Shown here piece by piece: positions 8,758 through 17,518 of a stretch of DNA of 64,000 nt (positions are counted from its first letter, which is position 1; each line of letters starts with the position of its first letter). The position numbers and the translations under genes are program-made. The stretch covers positions 34,583 to 98,582 of the forward strand of contig NZ_JZRB01000022.1 in the NCBI RefSeq assembly GCF_000964085.1, in the 5' to 3' direction. Source of the DNA: Luteibacter yeojuensis. Its GTDB lineage: Bacteria > Pseudomonadota > Gammaproteobacteria > Xanthomonadales > Rhodanobacteraceae. The notes under the pieces were generated by a model, which had not been told where the DNA came from, ran no database searches, and was given only the letters and a program-made list of their open reading frames with translations.

Positions 8758-9658
8758 GCGCGGCCACCGCGATCACCAGTACGGCGGCTACCCATGCGAT
8801 GACGCCACGGTCGACGAGGCGTAGCGCGGCACGGATGCTCGACGCATCGGGTGCATCGCCCTCCCCCAGCCCGGGCCGGTGTTGCCATTGGCCGTGGTAG
8901 GGCGCAGGCCCGCCCAGCGTGACGTTCAACGCACCGGCACCCGCGGCCATCACCGGCCCGGCGTTCGGGCTTTTCCAGCGCAGGCCCTGTTCGCGCCAGC
9001 AACGCATGGCGCCATCGAAGCGCCCCACCCCGGCATACGTGAGCGCCGTGAGCCGCGCCGGGAAGAAGCCCAGCGCATCGTCGATGCGCGCCGCGGTTTC
9101 ACCAAAACGGAGAAAGCGCGGCGTGCGGTAACCCCACATGGCATCCAGCGTATTCGCCAGCCGGAACAGCAACGCGCCCGGCCCGCCCAGCAGCACGAAC
9201 CAGAACAACGCGCCGAACACGGCGTCGTTGCCGTTCTCAAGCACCGATTCCGTCGCCGCACCGGCGACCTGCGAGGCATCCAGCGCCTCGGTGTCACGGC
9301 TCACCATCCAGCCCACCGATGTGCGCGCGGCGGCAAGGTCGCCGCGTTCCAGCGCGTCGGCGATGGGCCGCGCGTGCTCGCCCAGGCTGCGGCGGCCGAT
9401 GGCCGTGTAATGCACGAGTACGTCGAGCACGAACGCGAGCCACGAGGGCACCAGCGCGCGCACGACGGTAAAGACGATGAGCGGCGCCACCACAGCGAGG
9501 CTCCACGCCACGATGCCGGCCGCACGCGTGTCCCGGTGCACCCGCCGCTCGATCATCGATGCATACCGGCCATAGCCCACCAGCGGATGGAAGCGCTTCG
9601 GCTCGCCCACCAGCGCATCCAGTGCCACCGCAAGCAGCATGGCCAGCGCGATGCTCAT
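8750..9658 (-). CDS. cbiB: Adenosylcobinamide-phosphate synthase, membrane protein
   Basis: CbiB (302 residues, CobD in aerobic nomenclature) attaches aminopropanol phosphate to adenosylcobyric acid. Family signatures are ALDALVGEPKRFHPLVGYGR at the N terminus, GWMVSRDTEALD, ATESVLENGNDAVFGALFW and the hydrophobic helices with LANTLDAMWGYRTPRF. It is an inner-membrane protein. The ATG at 9658 forms an ATGA overlap with cobB. It is adjacent to cobD, which makes its substrate. Confidence 0.95.
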   Translation of the reverse strand: MSIALAMLLAVALDALVGEPKRFHPLVGYGRYASMIERRVHRDTRAAGIVAWSLAVVAPLIVFTVVRALVPSWLAFVLDVLVHYTAIGRRSLGEHARPIADALERGDLAAARTSVGWMVSRDTEALDASQVAGAATESVLENGNDAVFGALFWFVLLGGPGALLFRLANTLDAMWGYRTPRFLRFGETAARIDDALGFFPARLTALTYAGVGRFDGAMRCWREQGLRWKSPNAGPVMAAGAGALNVTLGGPAPYHGQWQHRPGLGEGDAPDASSIRAALRLVDRGVIAWVAAVLVIAVAAHA

Positions 9659-10944
9659 GGCAGGAACAGGCGCGCCGCCGCGTCGGGGTTCGACGGGAAA
9701 TAGAAGTGCACGAAGCTGGCCGTCATGCGGCCCCGGCGATACACGGCCTCGGCGGTCGGCCCGCCGTTCGGGTTCGTCGCAAGCGCCAGCGGCTCGGCGT
9801 CGATCGTTGCCCGTGCGTAGTGGAACGAGTGGCCACGCAACTCGCCCTCGGGCAAGGCCACGCCCTGCATGCCCAGCGCGGCCATGCGCGGCTGCATCGC
9901 CGCGTGGCCATGCAGCAGGCCGGCCATGGGTGCGACATGGCCGTCGCGGTCGGCAAGGCGGTCCAGCGCGTAAAGCAGGCCACCGCACTCGGCGAGCAGC
10001 GGCTTGCCCGCCGCCACGTGGGCATGCAGCGCCGTGCGCAGATCGTCGCGAGACGCCAGCGCATCGAGGTGCAGCTCCGGATAACCACCTGGCAACCAAA
10101 CGGCATCGCAAGGTGGCAACGCATCGCCTGCCAGCGGCGAGAAAAACACAAGCTCCGCACCTGCATCGCGCAGCACGTCGAGGTTCGCGGGATAGAGAAA
10201 CGCGAACGCCGCGTCACGCGCCACGGCGATCCGCACGCCGCGCAACGACACGCCAGGCGATGCACGCCGCACCGGCATGAAGGTTACCGGGCCCGGTAAC
10301 GCCAGCGGCGATCGCGACGCCAAGGCATCCGCCAACGCATCAAGCCGCGCATCGAGGTCATGCAACTCATCGGCCGACACCAGCCCCAGATGCCGCTCCG
10401 GCAACGCCATGCCCGCATCGCGGGGCAGCGCGCCATGCCACGCGAGCCCGGGCGGCAGGCTCGCCTGCAGCAACGTGGCGTGGTAATCGCTCCCCACGCG
10501 GTTGGCGAGCACGCCCTGCACGGTGATATTGGCGCGGTACGTCGCCAGCCCGTGCGCCAGCGCACCAAAGGTCTGGGCCATGGCCGAGCCATCGATGACG
10601 GCCAGCACGGGTAGCCCGAAGCGCGCCGCAAGGTCGGCGCTCGACGGCGAGCCATCGAACAGCCCCATCACGCCCTCGACCAGGATCAGGTCCGCATCAC
10701 CGGCGGCCTCATGGAGCCGCGCGCGGACGTCGTCCTCGCCGCCCATCCATGCATCCAGCTGGTACACGGGGGCGCCACTGGCCCGGCCAAGGATCATCGG
10801 GTCGAGGAAATCCGGCCCCGTTTTGAACACCCGCACGCGCCGCCCCACGCGCGCATGCGCCCGCGCCAGCGCCGCCGTGATGCTCGTCTTGCCCTGCCCT
10901 GAGGCCGGCGCGGAGACGAGCAGCGCGGGGCACTGGCGGGTCAC
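9655..10944 (-). CDS. cobB: Cobyrinate a,c-diamide synthase
   Basis: CobB (429 residues, CbiA family) amidates the a and c carboxylates of cobyrinic acid. The N-terminal P-loop-like SAPASGQGKTS is followed by FKTGPDFLDPM and LVEGVMGLFDG; the C-terminal amidotransferase domain has WLPGGYPELH, the Cys nucleophile in LAECGGLLYALD and SFHYA. It starts with GTG at 10944, overlapping the cobO stop as GTGA. Having cobB and cobQ without ring-building genes nearby suggests salvage of incomplete corrinoids or ring genes elsewhere. Confidence 0.94.
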   Translation of the reverse strand: MTRQCPALLVSAPASGQGKTSITAALARAHARVGRRVRVFKTGPDFLDPMILGRASGAPVYQLDAWMGGEDDVRARLHEAAGDADLILVEGVMGLFDGSPSSADLAARFGLPVLAVIDGSAMAQTFGALAHGLATYRANITVQGVLANRVGSDYHATLLQASLPPGLAWHGALPRDAGMALPERHLGLVSADELHDLDARLDALADALASRSPLALPGPVTFMPVRRASPGVSLRGVRIAVARDAAFAFLYPANLDVLRDAGAELVFFSPLAGDALPPCDAVWLPGGYPELHLDALASRDDLRTALHAHVAAGKPLLAECGGLLYALDRLADRDGHVAPMAGLLHGHAAMQPRMAALGMQGVALPEGELRGHSFHYARATIDAEPLALATNPNGGPTAEAVYRRGRMTASFVHFYFPSNPDAAARLFLP

Positions 10945-11570
10945 AGCTCGATGCCCTTCTGCGCCTTGATGCCCGCCTGGAACGCGTGCTTCACCACGCG
11001 CATCTCGGTGACCGTATCGGCGATGGCCACCAGGTCGTCGGGCGCGCCGCGGCCGGTGATGGCCACATGCTGGCGTTCCGGCCGCGCCAGCAGCACGGCG
11101 ATGACGCGGTCGAGCGGGATGTACCCTTTCACCAGCGCGATGTTGAGTTCATCGAGCAACACGTAGTCGTACGCGGGGTCGCCCAGCATGCGCTCGGCCA
11201 CGCCCCACGCCGCCATGGCGGCGGCGATATCGCGTTCGCGGTCCTGGGTTTCCCAGGTAAAGCCCTCGCCCATCACGTGGTAATCCAGCCCATCGCCTTC
11301 GAACCTGCGGAAGAAGGCCTCCTCCCCGGTGGAGAAGCTGCCCTTGATGAACTGTACGACACCACAGCGGAAGCCGTGGCCGAGTGAACGCGCCAGCATG
11401 CCGAAGCCCGACGAGCTCTTGCCCTTGCCATTGCCGGTGTTCACCACCAGCACGCCGCGATCGATGGTGGCCCGCGCGATGCGCCGGTCCACCAGTTCCT
11501 TCTTGCGTTGTGCCCTGTCCTTGTAGCGCGACGCGTCATCCATGTCGCGCCAGGCGGGCGTGTCGCTCAT
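10941..11570 (-). CDS. cobO: Cob(I)alamin / cob(I)yrinate a,c-diamide adenosyltransferase
   Basis: CobO/BtuR-type adenosyltransferase (209 residues), which transfers the adenosyl group of ATP to Co(I) corrinoid. The P-loop VVNTGNGKGKSSS is at residues of about 42-54. VVQFIKGSF, YVLLDELNIALVKGY and TGRGAP are further signatures. The start at 11570 overlaps the stop of the upstream membrane protein as ATGA. As the first enzyme gene after the uptake genes it can serve both imported cobalamin and the assembly path. Confidence 0.94.
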   Translation of the reverse strand: MSDTPAWRDMDDASRYKDRAQRKKELVDRRIARATIDRGVLVVNTGNGKGKSSSGFGMLARSLGHGFRCGVVQFIKGSFSTGEEAFFRRFEGDGLDYHVMGEGFTWETQDRERDIAAAMAAWGVAERMLGDPAYDYVLLDELNIALVKGYIPLDRVIAVLLARPERQHVAITGRGAPDDLVAIADTVTEMRVVKHAFQAGIKAQKGIEL

Positions 11571-12148
11571 GCGTGCGCGGCCGGCCGGCCACCCTGGCGC
11601 GGGAGGAAGTGCGCGATGACGGCATGCACCACCTGCGCCACCAGCACGTACATGGCCGCGGCACGCACGAACAGTGGCGCCCACTGCATGAAGCGCGCGA
11701 GGTACTCACCCATGTTCGGGTTCGTGTAGCGGCCACCGAACCAGTAGAACGCACCGTTGGATACGGCGTAGCTGAGCGTGGCGCACACGAGCAGGCCAAG
11801 GAATACCAGCCCGTGCGAACGCAGCGACCCGTCGAAGCGCGGCGCCAGCAGGCGGCCGCCGTACCACAGCACGGCGTACGCCAGCGGCATGAACGAGTAC
11901 GCCACCGTGATGCAGAAGTCGCTCACGCCCGCATAGCTCACCGAGTACCAGTCGATGAGCACCGACAGCACCACGAAGGCGACGAAGGCCAGGTGCCTGC
12001 GCAGGTAGATGCCCCCGAGGAAAAACAGGGCCATGGACATGTCGGGCAGGTGCAGCATGTCGCCGAAGTGGTGGAAGCGCGTGGCGATCATGCAGATCGC
12101 GAAGAACGCGGCCACGGCGGCGAACGCGGGGCGGGAGAGCGGCTTCAT
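11567..12148 (-). CDS. btuM: BtuM-like cobalamin transporter (solitary ECF S-component type)
   Basis: A 193-residue protein with about six hydrophobic segments and no recognised enzyme motif. The N-terminal part reads RFHHFGDMLHLPDMSMALFF, and a cysteine sits at residue 79 (GVSDFCITVAYSFMPLA). It resembles the BtuM family of proteobacterial cobalamin transporters, in which a cysteine near position 80 binds cobalt; this is from memory and not searched. Its place between btuB and cobO supports inner-membrane uptake of B12 delivered by BtuB. The start at 12148 has GGAGGA seven bases upstream. No ECF ATPase genes are nearby. Confidence 0.65.
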   Translation of the reverse strand: MKPLSRPAFAAVAAFFAICMIATRFHHFGDMLHLPDMSMALFFLGGIYLRRHLAFVAFVVLSVLIDWYSVSYAGVSDFCITVAYSFMPLAYAVLWYGGRLLAPRFDGSLRSHGLVFLGLLVCATLSYAVSNGAFYWFGGRYTNPNMGEYLARFMQWAPLFVRAAAMYVLVAQVVHAVIAHFLPRQGGRPAAHA

Positions 12149-12171
12149 CGGGGTGTCCTCCGGGTATCAGG

Positions 12172-14052
12172 TCAGGAACGCGGCTGGTAGCGCAGCGTGA
12201 GCATCCAGTTGCGGCCAGGCTGGTTGAAGTAGCGGGCGGTCTCGTAGTGGCGGTCGAAGATGTTCTTCGCGGAAAGCTCCACGTTCCACGACGGGTCGAA
12301 CGCATACGCCATGCGCACGTCGGTCAGCGCGTAGCCGCCGAGGCGATGCAGGTTGGCGGTGTCGTCGTAGCGGTAGCCCGAGGCGAACACGCTGGCGCCG
12401 ACGCTGAAGGCGCCGAACGAGCGGTCGAGGTCAACGTTGGCGGTGCGGCGCGAACGGCGCGGCAGCAGGTTGCCGTGCGCGCTGTCGTCGCTATCGTCTT
12501 CCGGCGACAGCCACGTGGCGTTGCCGCCCAGGCGCCAGTCACCTAGCGTGGTATCGGCGGCCAGTTCCACGCCACGGATGCGCGAACGGTCGATGTTGTT
12601 GGCGCCGCCGAACGGGAACAGCGGGCCGGTGAGGCTGCTATCGAAGACGATGAGGTGGTCGATGCGGTTCTGGAACGCGTTCAGGCTCCAGTGGCCCCAG
12701 CCCGGCGTGCCGCGCAAGCCGAGCTCCCAGTTACGCGAGGTTTCCGGCTGCAGGTCGGGGTTGCCGTAATCCGGGTAGTAGAGGTCGTTGAACGTCGGTG
12801 CCTTGAACGCGGTGCCGTAGCTGCCCGTGACGCGCAGCTGTTCGCTCAGCGCGTAACCGTACTGCAGGCTGCCGGTGGTCTTGCCGCCGAACTGGCTGTT
12901 CTCGTCGCGGCGCAGGCTGCCCTGGATCGAGCTGTCGCCAAACTCCTGCTGCCACTGCGCGAACAGGGCGTGGTTGCGGCGCGCGTCGACGAAGTAATCG
13001 GTGCTGCCCACCACGCGGTCGCGCTGCCAGTCGAAGCCGACCGTGGCCAGGCCGTAGGCACCGCCGATCTTGCCGAAGTCGCCTTGCAGCGACGCGAGGT
13101 CGCGGTGCGTGTTGAAGGTATCGGCGTAAACGCCGTTTTCGTAGTCGGTGGACAGATCGAGGCTGCGGCCCACGTTCAAGGTCACCAGCGCATCCTGCGC
13201 CGGGCGGTAGCGCAGGCGGCCGCCCACGGTCTGCGTCGCGGATTCCGCGGAGTTGCTACTGGTGCCGTCGTAGTAGTTATGCCCTTCGCTGCGCGTGGCG
13301 CTGGCATCGGCATCCCACTGTTCGTCGAAGCGCCAGCCGCCCTTCAGCGACAGCGCGTTGTTGCGGTAGCCGTCATCGTCCGGCTCGTAGGTGTAGCAAC
13401 CGCCGCCGCCCGGGCTGGGCTTGCCGCGGCAGGCATTGATGCCATGCGTCTGGTCGTGGGTGGCTTCCACCGCGTACCAGCCGTTCGCGCCACGCCCGGC
13501 GAAGCCCGCCGAACCGCGCAGGGTCGACCAGCTGCCCACGCCCACGGAGAAGCTGGGCACGAAGGCGCCCTGCGGGTGGCGGGTGAAGATCTGGATGACG
13601 CCGCCCAGCGCATCGGAGCCATACAGGCTGGAATACGGGCCGCGCACGATCTCGATGCGCTCGATCTGGTCGACAGGGATATCCTGGAACGCCGCGGTGC
13701 CCGAGGTGGCGGAGCCGATCTTCACGCCATCGACCAGCACCAGCACGTGGTCGGATTCGGTGCCGCGCATGAACACGGAGGTAGCCTTGCCCGGGCCGCC
13801 GTTGTTGGCGATGGAGACACCGGGCGTGGCGCGCAGCAGGTCGCTGAGCGAGCGCGGCTGCAGGCGCTCGATGTCGGCGCGGTCGATGACGGTGGACGCC
13901 GAGAGCACCTGGTTGAGCGTCTGCTCGGTGCGGCTGGCGGTGACGACGACCTTGTCGAGGTCGGTGGAATCGGCGGCGTCCGCATGGGCGGCGACGGGGA
14001 CGAGCGCGGCCGCCGCAAGGGCGAGCGCGAGGCGGGACGGATGGAACGACAC
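12172..14052 (-). CDS. btuB: TonB-dependent vitamin B12 receptor
   Basis: An outer-membrane receptor of 626 residues, close to E. coli BtuB in size. It has a signal peptide (residues 1-24, cut after AHA), the TonB box DKVVVTAS (33-40), a plug domain with VFMRGTESDHVLVLVDGVKI and RIEIVRGPYSSLYGSDALGGVI, and a beta-barrel ending in MLTLRYQPRS. It imports cobalamin and other corrinoids using TonB energy. It is the first gene after the riboswitch. The start is a GTG at 14052, supported by AGGGAG seven bases upstream. Confidence 0.94.
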   Translation of the reverse strand: MSFHPSRLALALAAAALVPVAAHADAADSTDLDKVVVTASRTEQTLNQVLSASTVIDRADIERLQPRSLSDLLRATPGVSIANNGGPGKATSVFMRGTESDHVLVLVDGVKIGSATSGTAAFQDIPVDQIERIEIVRGPYSSLYGSDALGGVIQIFTRHPQGAFVPSFSVGVGSWSTLRGSAGFAGRGANGWYAVEATHDQTHGINACRGKPSPGGGGCYTYEPDDDGYRNNALSLKGGWRFDEQWDADASATRSEGHNYYDGTSSNSAESATQTVGGRLRYRPAQDALVTLNVGRSLDLSTDYENGVYADTFNTHRDLASLQGDFGKIGGAYGLATVGFDWQRDRVVGSTDYFVDARRNHALFAQWQQEFGDSSIQGSLRRDENSQFGGKTTGSLQYGYALSEQLRVTGSYGTAFKAPTFNDLYYPDYGNPDLQPETSRNWELGLRGTPGWGHWSLNAFQNRIDHLIVFDSSLTGPLFPFGGANNIDRSRIRGVELAADTTLGDWRLGGNATWLSPEDDSDDSAHGNLLPRRSRRTANVDLDRSFGAFSVGASVFASGYRYDDTANLHRLGGYALTDVRMAYAFDPSWNVELSAKNIFDRHYETARYFNQPGRNWMLTLRYQPRS

Positions 14053-14178
14053 GTTGTAACTCCCTGCTGGCCGCGCCTACCCGCGCGGCATGGGCTGCGA
14101 GGGACGTGCGGGGAACAGGGAGCGAAGCGACGGCGAACGGAGTCGGGCCACCCGCGACCTTAGGCCCTCCGCCTGTCC

Positions 14179-14389
14179 GGTGATACCCGTGGGCCGGTCT
14201 CCGGGCTCGCGAGCGCAGGGGTTACCTGCAAGGGCTGGCGCCTTCCCATGCCGCACGCGGCACAGTGGCATTGGCCAGCCCCGTCAACTCGCCTACCGTT
14301 GCGGGGGCAGCTCCGGAATGGCGCGGGCGAAAGGCCTGCGCGGCACCGGATTCCCGTTTCAATCCGCGGCGCTGGCGCCGTGGATCACC
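14179..14389 (-). promoter_or_regulatory. Cobalamin riboswitch upstream of btuB
   Basis: Read on the minus strand this contains the conserved cobalamin-aptamer blocks in order: GGGAATCCGGTG, GAGCTGCCCCCGCAACGGTA, GCCACTG, GGGAAGGCGCC and the B12 box GAGCCCGGAGACCGGCC. The ends GGTGAT (14389-14384) and ATCACC (14184-14179) can pair as a closing stem. It lies about 130 bases before the btuB start and should lower expression of the operon when adenosylcobalamin is abundant. Its 5' end overlaps the last codons of the acyltransferase gene. No T-run terminator was seen, so control of translation is likely. Confidence 0.93.
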
Positions 14390-15501
14390 CTGGGTCCGCG
14401 TAGTGTAGCCGAACGGCGCTCGCGCCAGCGCAGGCAGGGGCGCTCCACCCCGTAGTGCAGGGCCGCACCCACCGCCAGCACCACCACGGCGAAGGCGAGG
14501 AACCGCCAACCCGGATAGCCGTCCAGCCGCCCGCCCAGCACGGCCACCGTGAGCATGAAAGCGCCCTTGTGGCTGAGATACAGGCTGTACGAGGCGCGGG
14601 CCAGCCAGCCCGCCCCCGGCATGCGCCACCGCGCCAGCCACGTGCCACCTGCGCCCACGCCGACGAACCCGGCCATGGCAAGCGCCACCAGCGGGTAGCC
14701 CACGGCGTTCTGCCAGAAGCCGAGGCGGCCGCCGTCGTCGAAGAACACGACGCACCCGCCGAGCAGCAACGCCGACGCGGGCAGCACGAGGCCTCCACGC
14801 CGCTGCGCCCCCGCCAGCCAGGCCGGGCGGAACACCGCGCAGGCCGCCACGGCCACGCCCGCGAGCAGGCCATCCAGCCGCGAGTACGTGGGGTAGTAGA
14901 GATAGCGCAGGTACGGCGGGCCGGCGGGGGCGTCGGTACCCACCAAAGGGCCCAGCTGCGCCTGCCACAGCCACGCACGCAGGGCGATGCCGCCCGCCAC
15001 CATGGCCGCGCAGAGCACGATGAATCGCGCCGCCGTCAGCCGCCCCGCCAGCAGCATCGCCAGCAGCGGGAACACGAGGTAGAAGTGCTCCTCCACGCAA
15101 AGCGACCAGGCATGCGAGAAGGCGTACCGCTGCGGCGCGTCGAACAGCAGGTTGAACGTGAAGGTCACGAACTGCCATGCGGGCTGCATGAGTGGGGTTT
15201 CACGCCACAAGGGCCACGCCAGGTACAACCCCAGCACCACCGCGTACGCGGGCAGGATGCGGAAGGCGCGCCGTGCGTAGAACGCCTTCACATCCAGCCG
15301 CCCCGTGTCGCGCAGGGCCGTGAACACCTGCGAGCCGATGAGGAAGCCGCTAAGGACGAAGAACAGGTCGACGCCCATCCAGCCGGCCCGCTCCAGCACG
15401 CCAAAGTTTTCTCCCAGCCCGCCGACAAGGTAACTGTGGAACAGCATCACCCACAGGACGGCGATGGCGCGCAGGGTGTCCAGTCCGGGCAGTCGGCTCA
15501 T
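14359..15501 (-). CDS. Acyltransferase 3 (OafA/YrhL-type) membrane protein
   Basis: A 380-residue integral membrane acyltransferase. It opens MSRLPGLDTLRAIAVLWVMLFH, the family signature with the catalytic His, followed by GWMGVDLFFVLSGFLIG and FYARRAFRILPAYAVVL, and then about ten hydrophobic helices including WSLCVEEHFYLVFPL. Such proteins O-acetylate surface polysaccharides, peptidoglycan or small molecules; the substrate here is unknown. The ATG at 15501 has AAGGA seven bases upstream. Its 3' end overlaps the btuB riboswitch on the same strand, so read-through into the riboswitch is possible. Confidence 0.88.
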   Translation of the reverse strand: MSRLPGLDTLRAIAVLWVMLFHSYLVGGLGENFGVLERAGWMGVDLFFVLSGFLIGSQVFTALRDTGRLDVKAFYARRAFRILPAYAVVLGLYLAWPLWRETPLMQPAWQFVTFTFNLLFDAPQRYAFSHAWSLCVEEHFYLVFPLLAMLLAGRLTAARFIVLCAAMVAGGIALRAWLWQAQLGPLVGTDAPAGPPYLRYLYYPTYSRLDGLLAGVAVAACAVFRPAWLAGAQRRGGLVLPASALLLGGCVVFFDDGGRLGFWQNAVGYPLVALAMAGFVGVGAGGTWLARWRMPGAGWLARASYSLYLSHKGAFMLTVAVLGGRLDGYPGWRFLAFAVVVLAVGAALHYGVERPCLRWRERRSATLRGPRVIHGASAAD

Positions 15502-15644
15502 CAGGGGGTCCTTGGGTGGTTAGGGAAGGATGGGGGGCGCACGCGGCGGCTTACGGGCCAGTTCGTGGCGTTTTGGGGGCGGGGCAACGGCCCGGCGGTT
15601 CGCCACGCCGGGCCGTGGGGCCACGCCAGGGATTGGGGGGTTGC

Positions 15645-17396
15645 GTGTCGTTTCGTCGTTTTCGCCGGCACTTGCCGGCTTTCGCCCTTGCCACGCTGGC
15701 GGCCCTGGCCGCGGGCGGCGTGCGCGCGCAGCTGCGCGAAGGGGAAAACGCCGGGGCCACGCTGGTGCAGGTCGACGCGACGAAGACGTCCGACCACCCC
15801 ACGTTCGTCGCCACGCTCGACCGCCTTGGCCGCGCCCGCGACCAGCTGCCGACCGATGCCCGCGCGCACCTCGACTACCTCGTGGCGTGGCAGGTGGTCT
15901 ACGCCGGCGACTACGTGAAGGGCCTGCCCTTGCTGGAAGCGATCGCCGACCACTCGCCCAGCCGCACATTGCGCATGCGCGCCAGCGCCACCCTGGTCAA
16001 CATCCTGGGCATGGGCCACCGCTACGAGGAAGCGTTCGTCCGCCTCAACGGCATGGTGGCCTCGCTGCCGGCCGTGAGCGACCCGGTGGCCCGCATGCAG
16101 GCACTGATCGAAGCCTCGCAGCTGCTGACCTCTGCCGGCCAGTACGACCTGGCCATGGACTACGCCAACCGCGCGATCGCCGAGTCGACGACGCCCGCCA
16201 ACGCGTGCAAGACCAACATGGTGAAGCTGCACGCCATGTACCAGGCCGGCAAGGTCGACGGCGACGACGCCAGCTTCGCCCAATGGGTGGGCGAGTGCCA
16301 GGCAAGTGGCGAAGTGCTCTACGCCAATGCACTGCGTGCCGACGTGGCCGACAGCGCGATCAAGCACGGCCATCCGACAGATGCCATCGCGTTGCTGCAG
16401 CGCTATTACGACTCCGTGCTGCACGACGACTACCCCACGCAGACCGCGCAGGTGCAGGCAACGATGGCGCGCGCCGCGCTGGCCACCGGCGACCTCGACG
16501 CGGCGCAGCGCTATGCGCTGCTGGCCGTGAAGACCGCCGTGCCGGGCGAATACTCCGAGCCGCTGGTATCGGCCACGCGCACGGCGTACCTCATCGCCAA
16601 GAAGCGCGGCGACTGGAAAAGCGCCACGGCGTGGCTCGAGCGCAACACCGAGGCTGACAAGGGTTACCTCGACGACGTGACGGCCCGCTCCATCGCGTAC
16701 CAGATCGTGAAGCAGCAGGTGACGGCGAGCCGGCTGGAAGCGGACGCGCTGGACAAGCAGAACCAGATCCTGCACCTGCAGCGCGAGGCCGACCAGCGCG
16801 AGGCCGCGTCGACGCGCCTCTATTTCCTGATGCTGGCCGCGATCACGGCGGCCATCGTCCTGTGGCTCTTGCGTACCCGTCGCTCGCAGCGTCGCTTCAT
16901 GCACATGGCCCGCACCGATGGCCTCACGGGCACCAGCAACCGCCAGGCCTTCGTGGACGAATGCGCCGCGGCCCTTGCTGGCGCAAGCCGCTCGGGCGAG
17001 AAGGTCTCGCTGGTGCTGTTCGATCTCGACCATTTCAAGCAGATCAACGATACCCATGGGCATGCGGAAGGTGACTGGGTGTTGTTGCGGGTGGTTGCGG
17101 AGTGCCGTGACCACCTGCGCGACCACGATGTGTTCGGCCGCCTCGGTGGCGAAGAGTTCGCGGTGATGTTGCGCGATACCACGCCCGCGCAGGCCAGGGA
17201 GATCGCCGAGCGCATGCGCACGGCCATCAGCGCGCCCTCGGAGGAACACCGTACGATCCTGCGCGCCACCGCCAGCTTCGGCGTGGCCTCGAGCGTCATG
17301 TTCGGCTACGAACTCGACCGCCTGCTGATGAAAGCCGACGAGGCGATGTACCAGGCGAAGAATGCCGGCCGCGACCGTGTCGTCATAGCGACCTGA
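15645..17396 (+). CDS. TPR-type periplasmic sensor diguanylate cyclase (GGDEF)
   Basis: A 583-residue inner-membrane protein. It has an N-terminal signal (FALATLAALAAGGVRAQ), a long helical TPR-like region, probably periplasmic, to about residue 350, a short coiled coil, a transmembrane helix near 391-411, and a C-terminal GGDEF domain. The active site is GGEEF near 501, preceded by FDLDHFKQINDTHGHAEGD. The inhibitory I-site RDHD lies five residues before GGEEF, so this should be an active, product-inhibited c-di-GMP synthase. The start is a GTG at 15645 with GGGGGG just upstream. The long open frame on the opposite strand is a shadow. Confidence 0.92.
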   Translation: MSFRRFRRHLPAFALATLAALAAGGVRAQLREGENAGATLVQVDATKTSDHPTFVATLDRLGRARDQLPTDARAHLDYLVAWQVVYAGDYVKGLPLLEAIADHSPSRTLRMRASATLVNILGMGHRYEEAFVRLNGMVASLPAVSDPVARMQALIEASQLLTSAGQYDLAMDYANRAIAESTTPANACKTNMVKLHAMYQAGKVDGDDASFAQWVGECQASGEVLYANALRADVADSAIKHGHPTDAIALLQRYYDSVLHDDYPTQTAQVQATMARAALATGDLDAAQRYALLAVKTAVPGEYSEPLVSATRTAYLIAKKRGDWKSATAWLERNTEADKGYLDDVTARSIAYQIVKQQVTASRLEADALDKQNQILHLQREADQREAASTRLYFLMLAAITAAIVLWLLRTRRSQRRFMHMARTDGLTGTSNRQAFVDECAAALAGASRSGEKVSLVLFDLDHFKQINDTHGHAEGDWVLLRVVAECRDHLRDHDVFGRLGGEEFAVMLRDTTPAQAREIAERMRTAISAPSEEHRTILRATASFGVASSVMFGYELDRLLMKADEAMYQAKNAGRDRVVIAT

Positions 17397-17518
17397 TCGG
17401 CATGCAACGACATCGCCGCCAGATACCTGGCGGCGAGCCGTTGGATCGGAGCGCCGGGGCGTTTCACAACGGGCCGGCGCACCGCCTTGGCCCCGGCCGC
17501 GCCGGGGTGGCGCGGCGG

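Noticed and set aside
15501..17249. Open frame of 582 codons on the minus strand
   Set aside because: Antisense to the diguanylate cyclase gene, whose GGEEF and I-site motifs settle which strand is coding.
17410..17440. Terminator after the diguanylate cyclase gene
   Set aside because: An inverted repeat (CGCCGCCAG / CTGGCGGCG) is present but no T-run follows on either strand.
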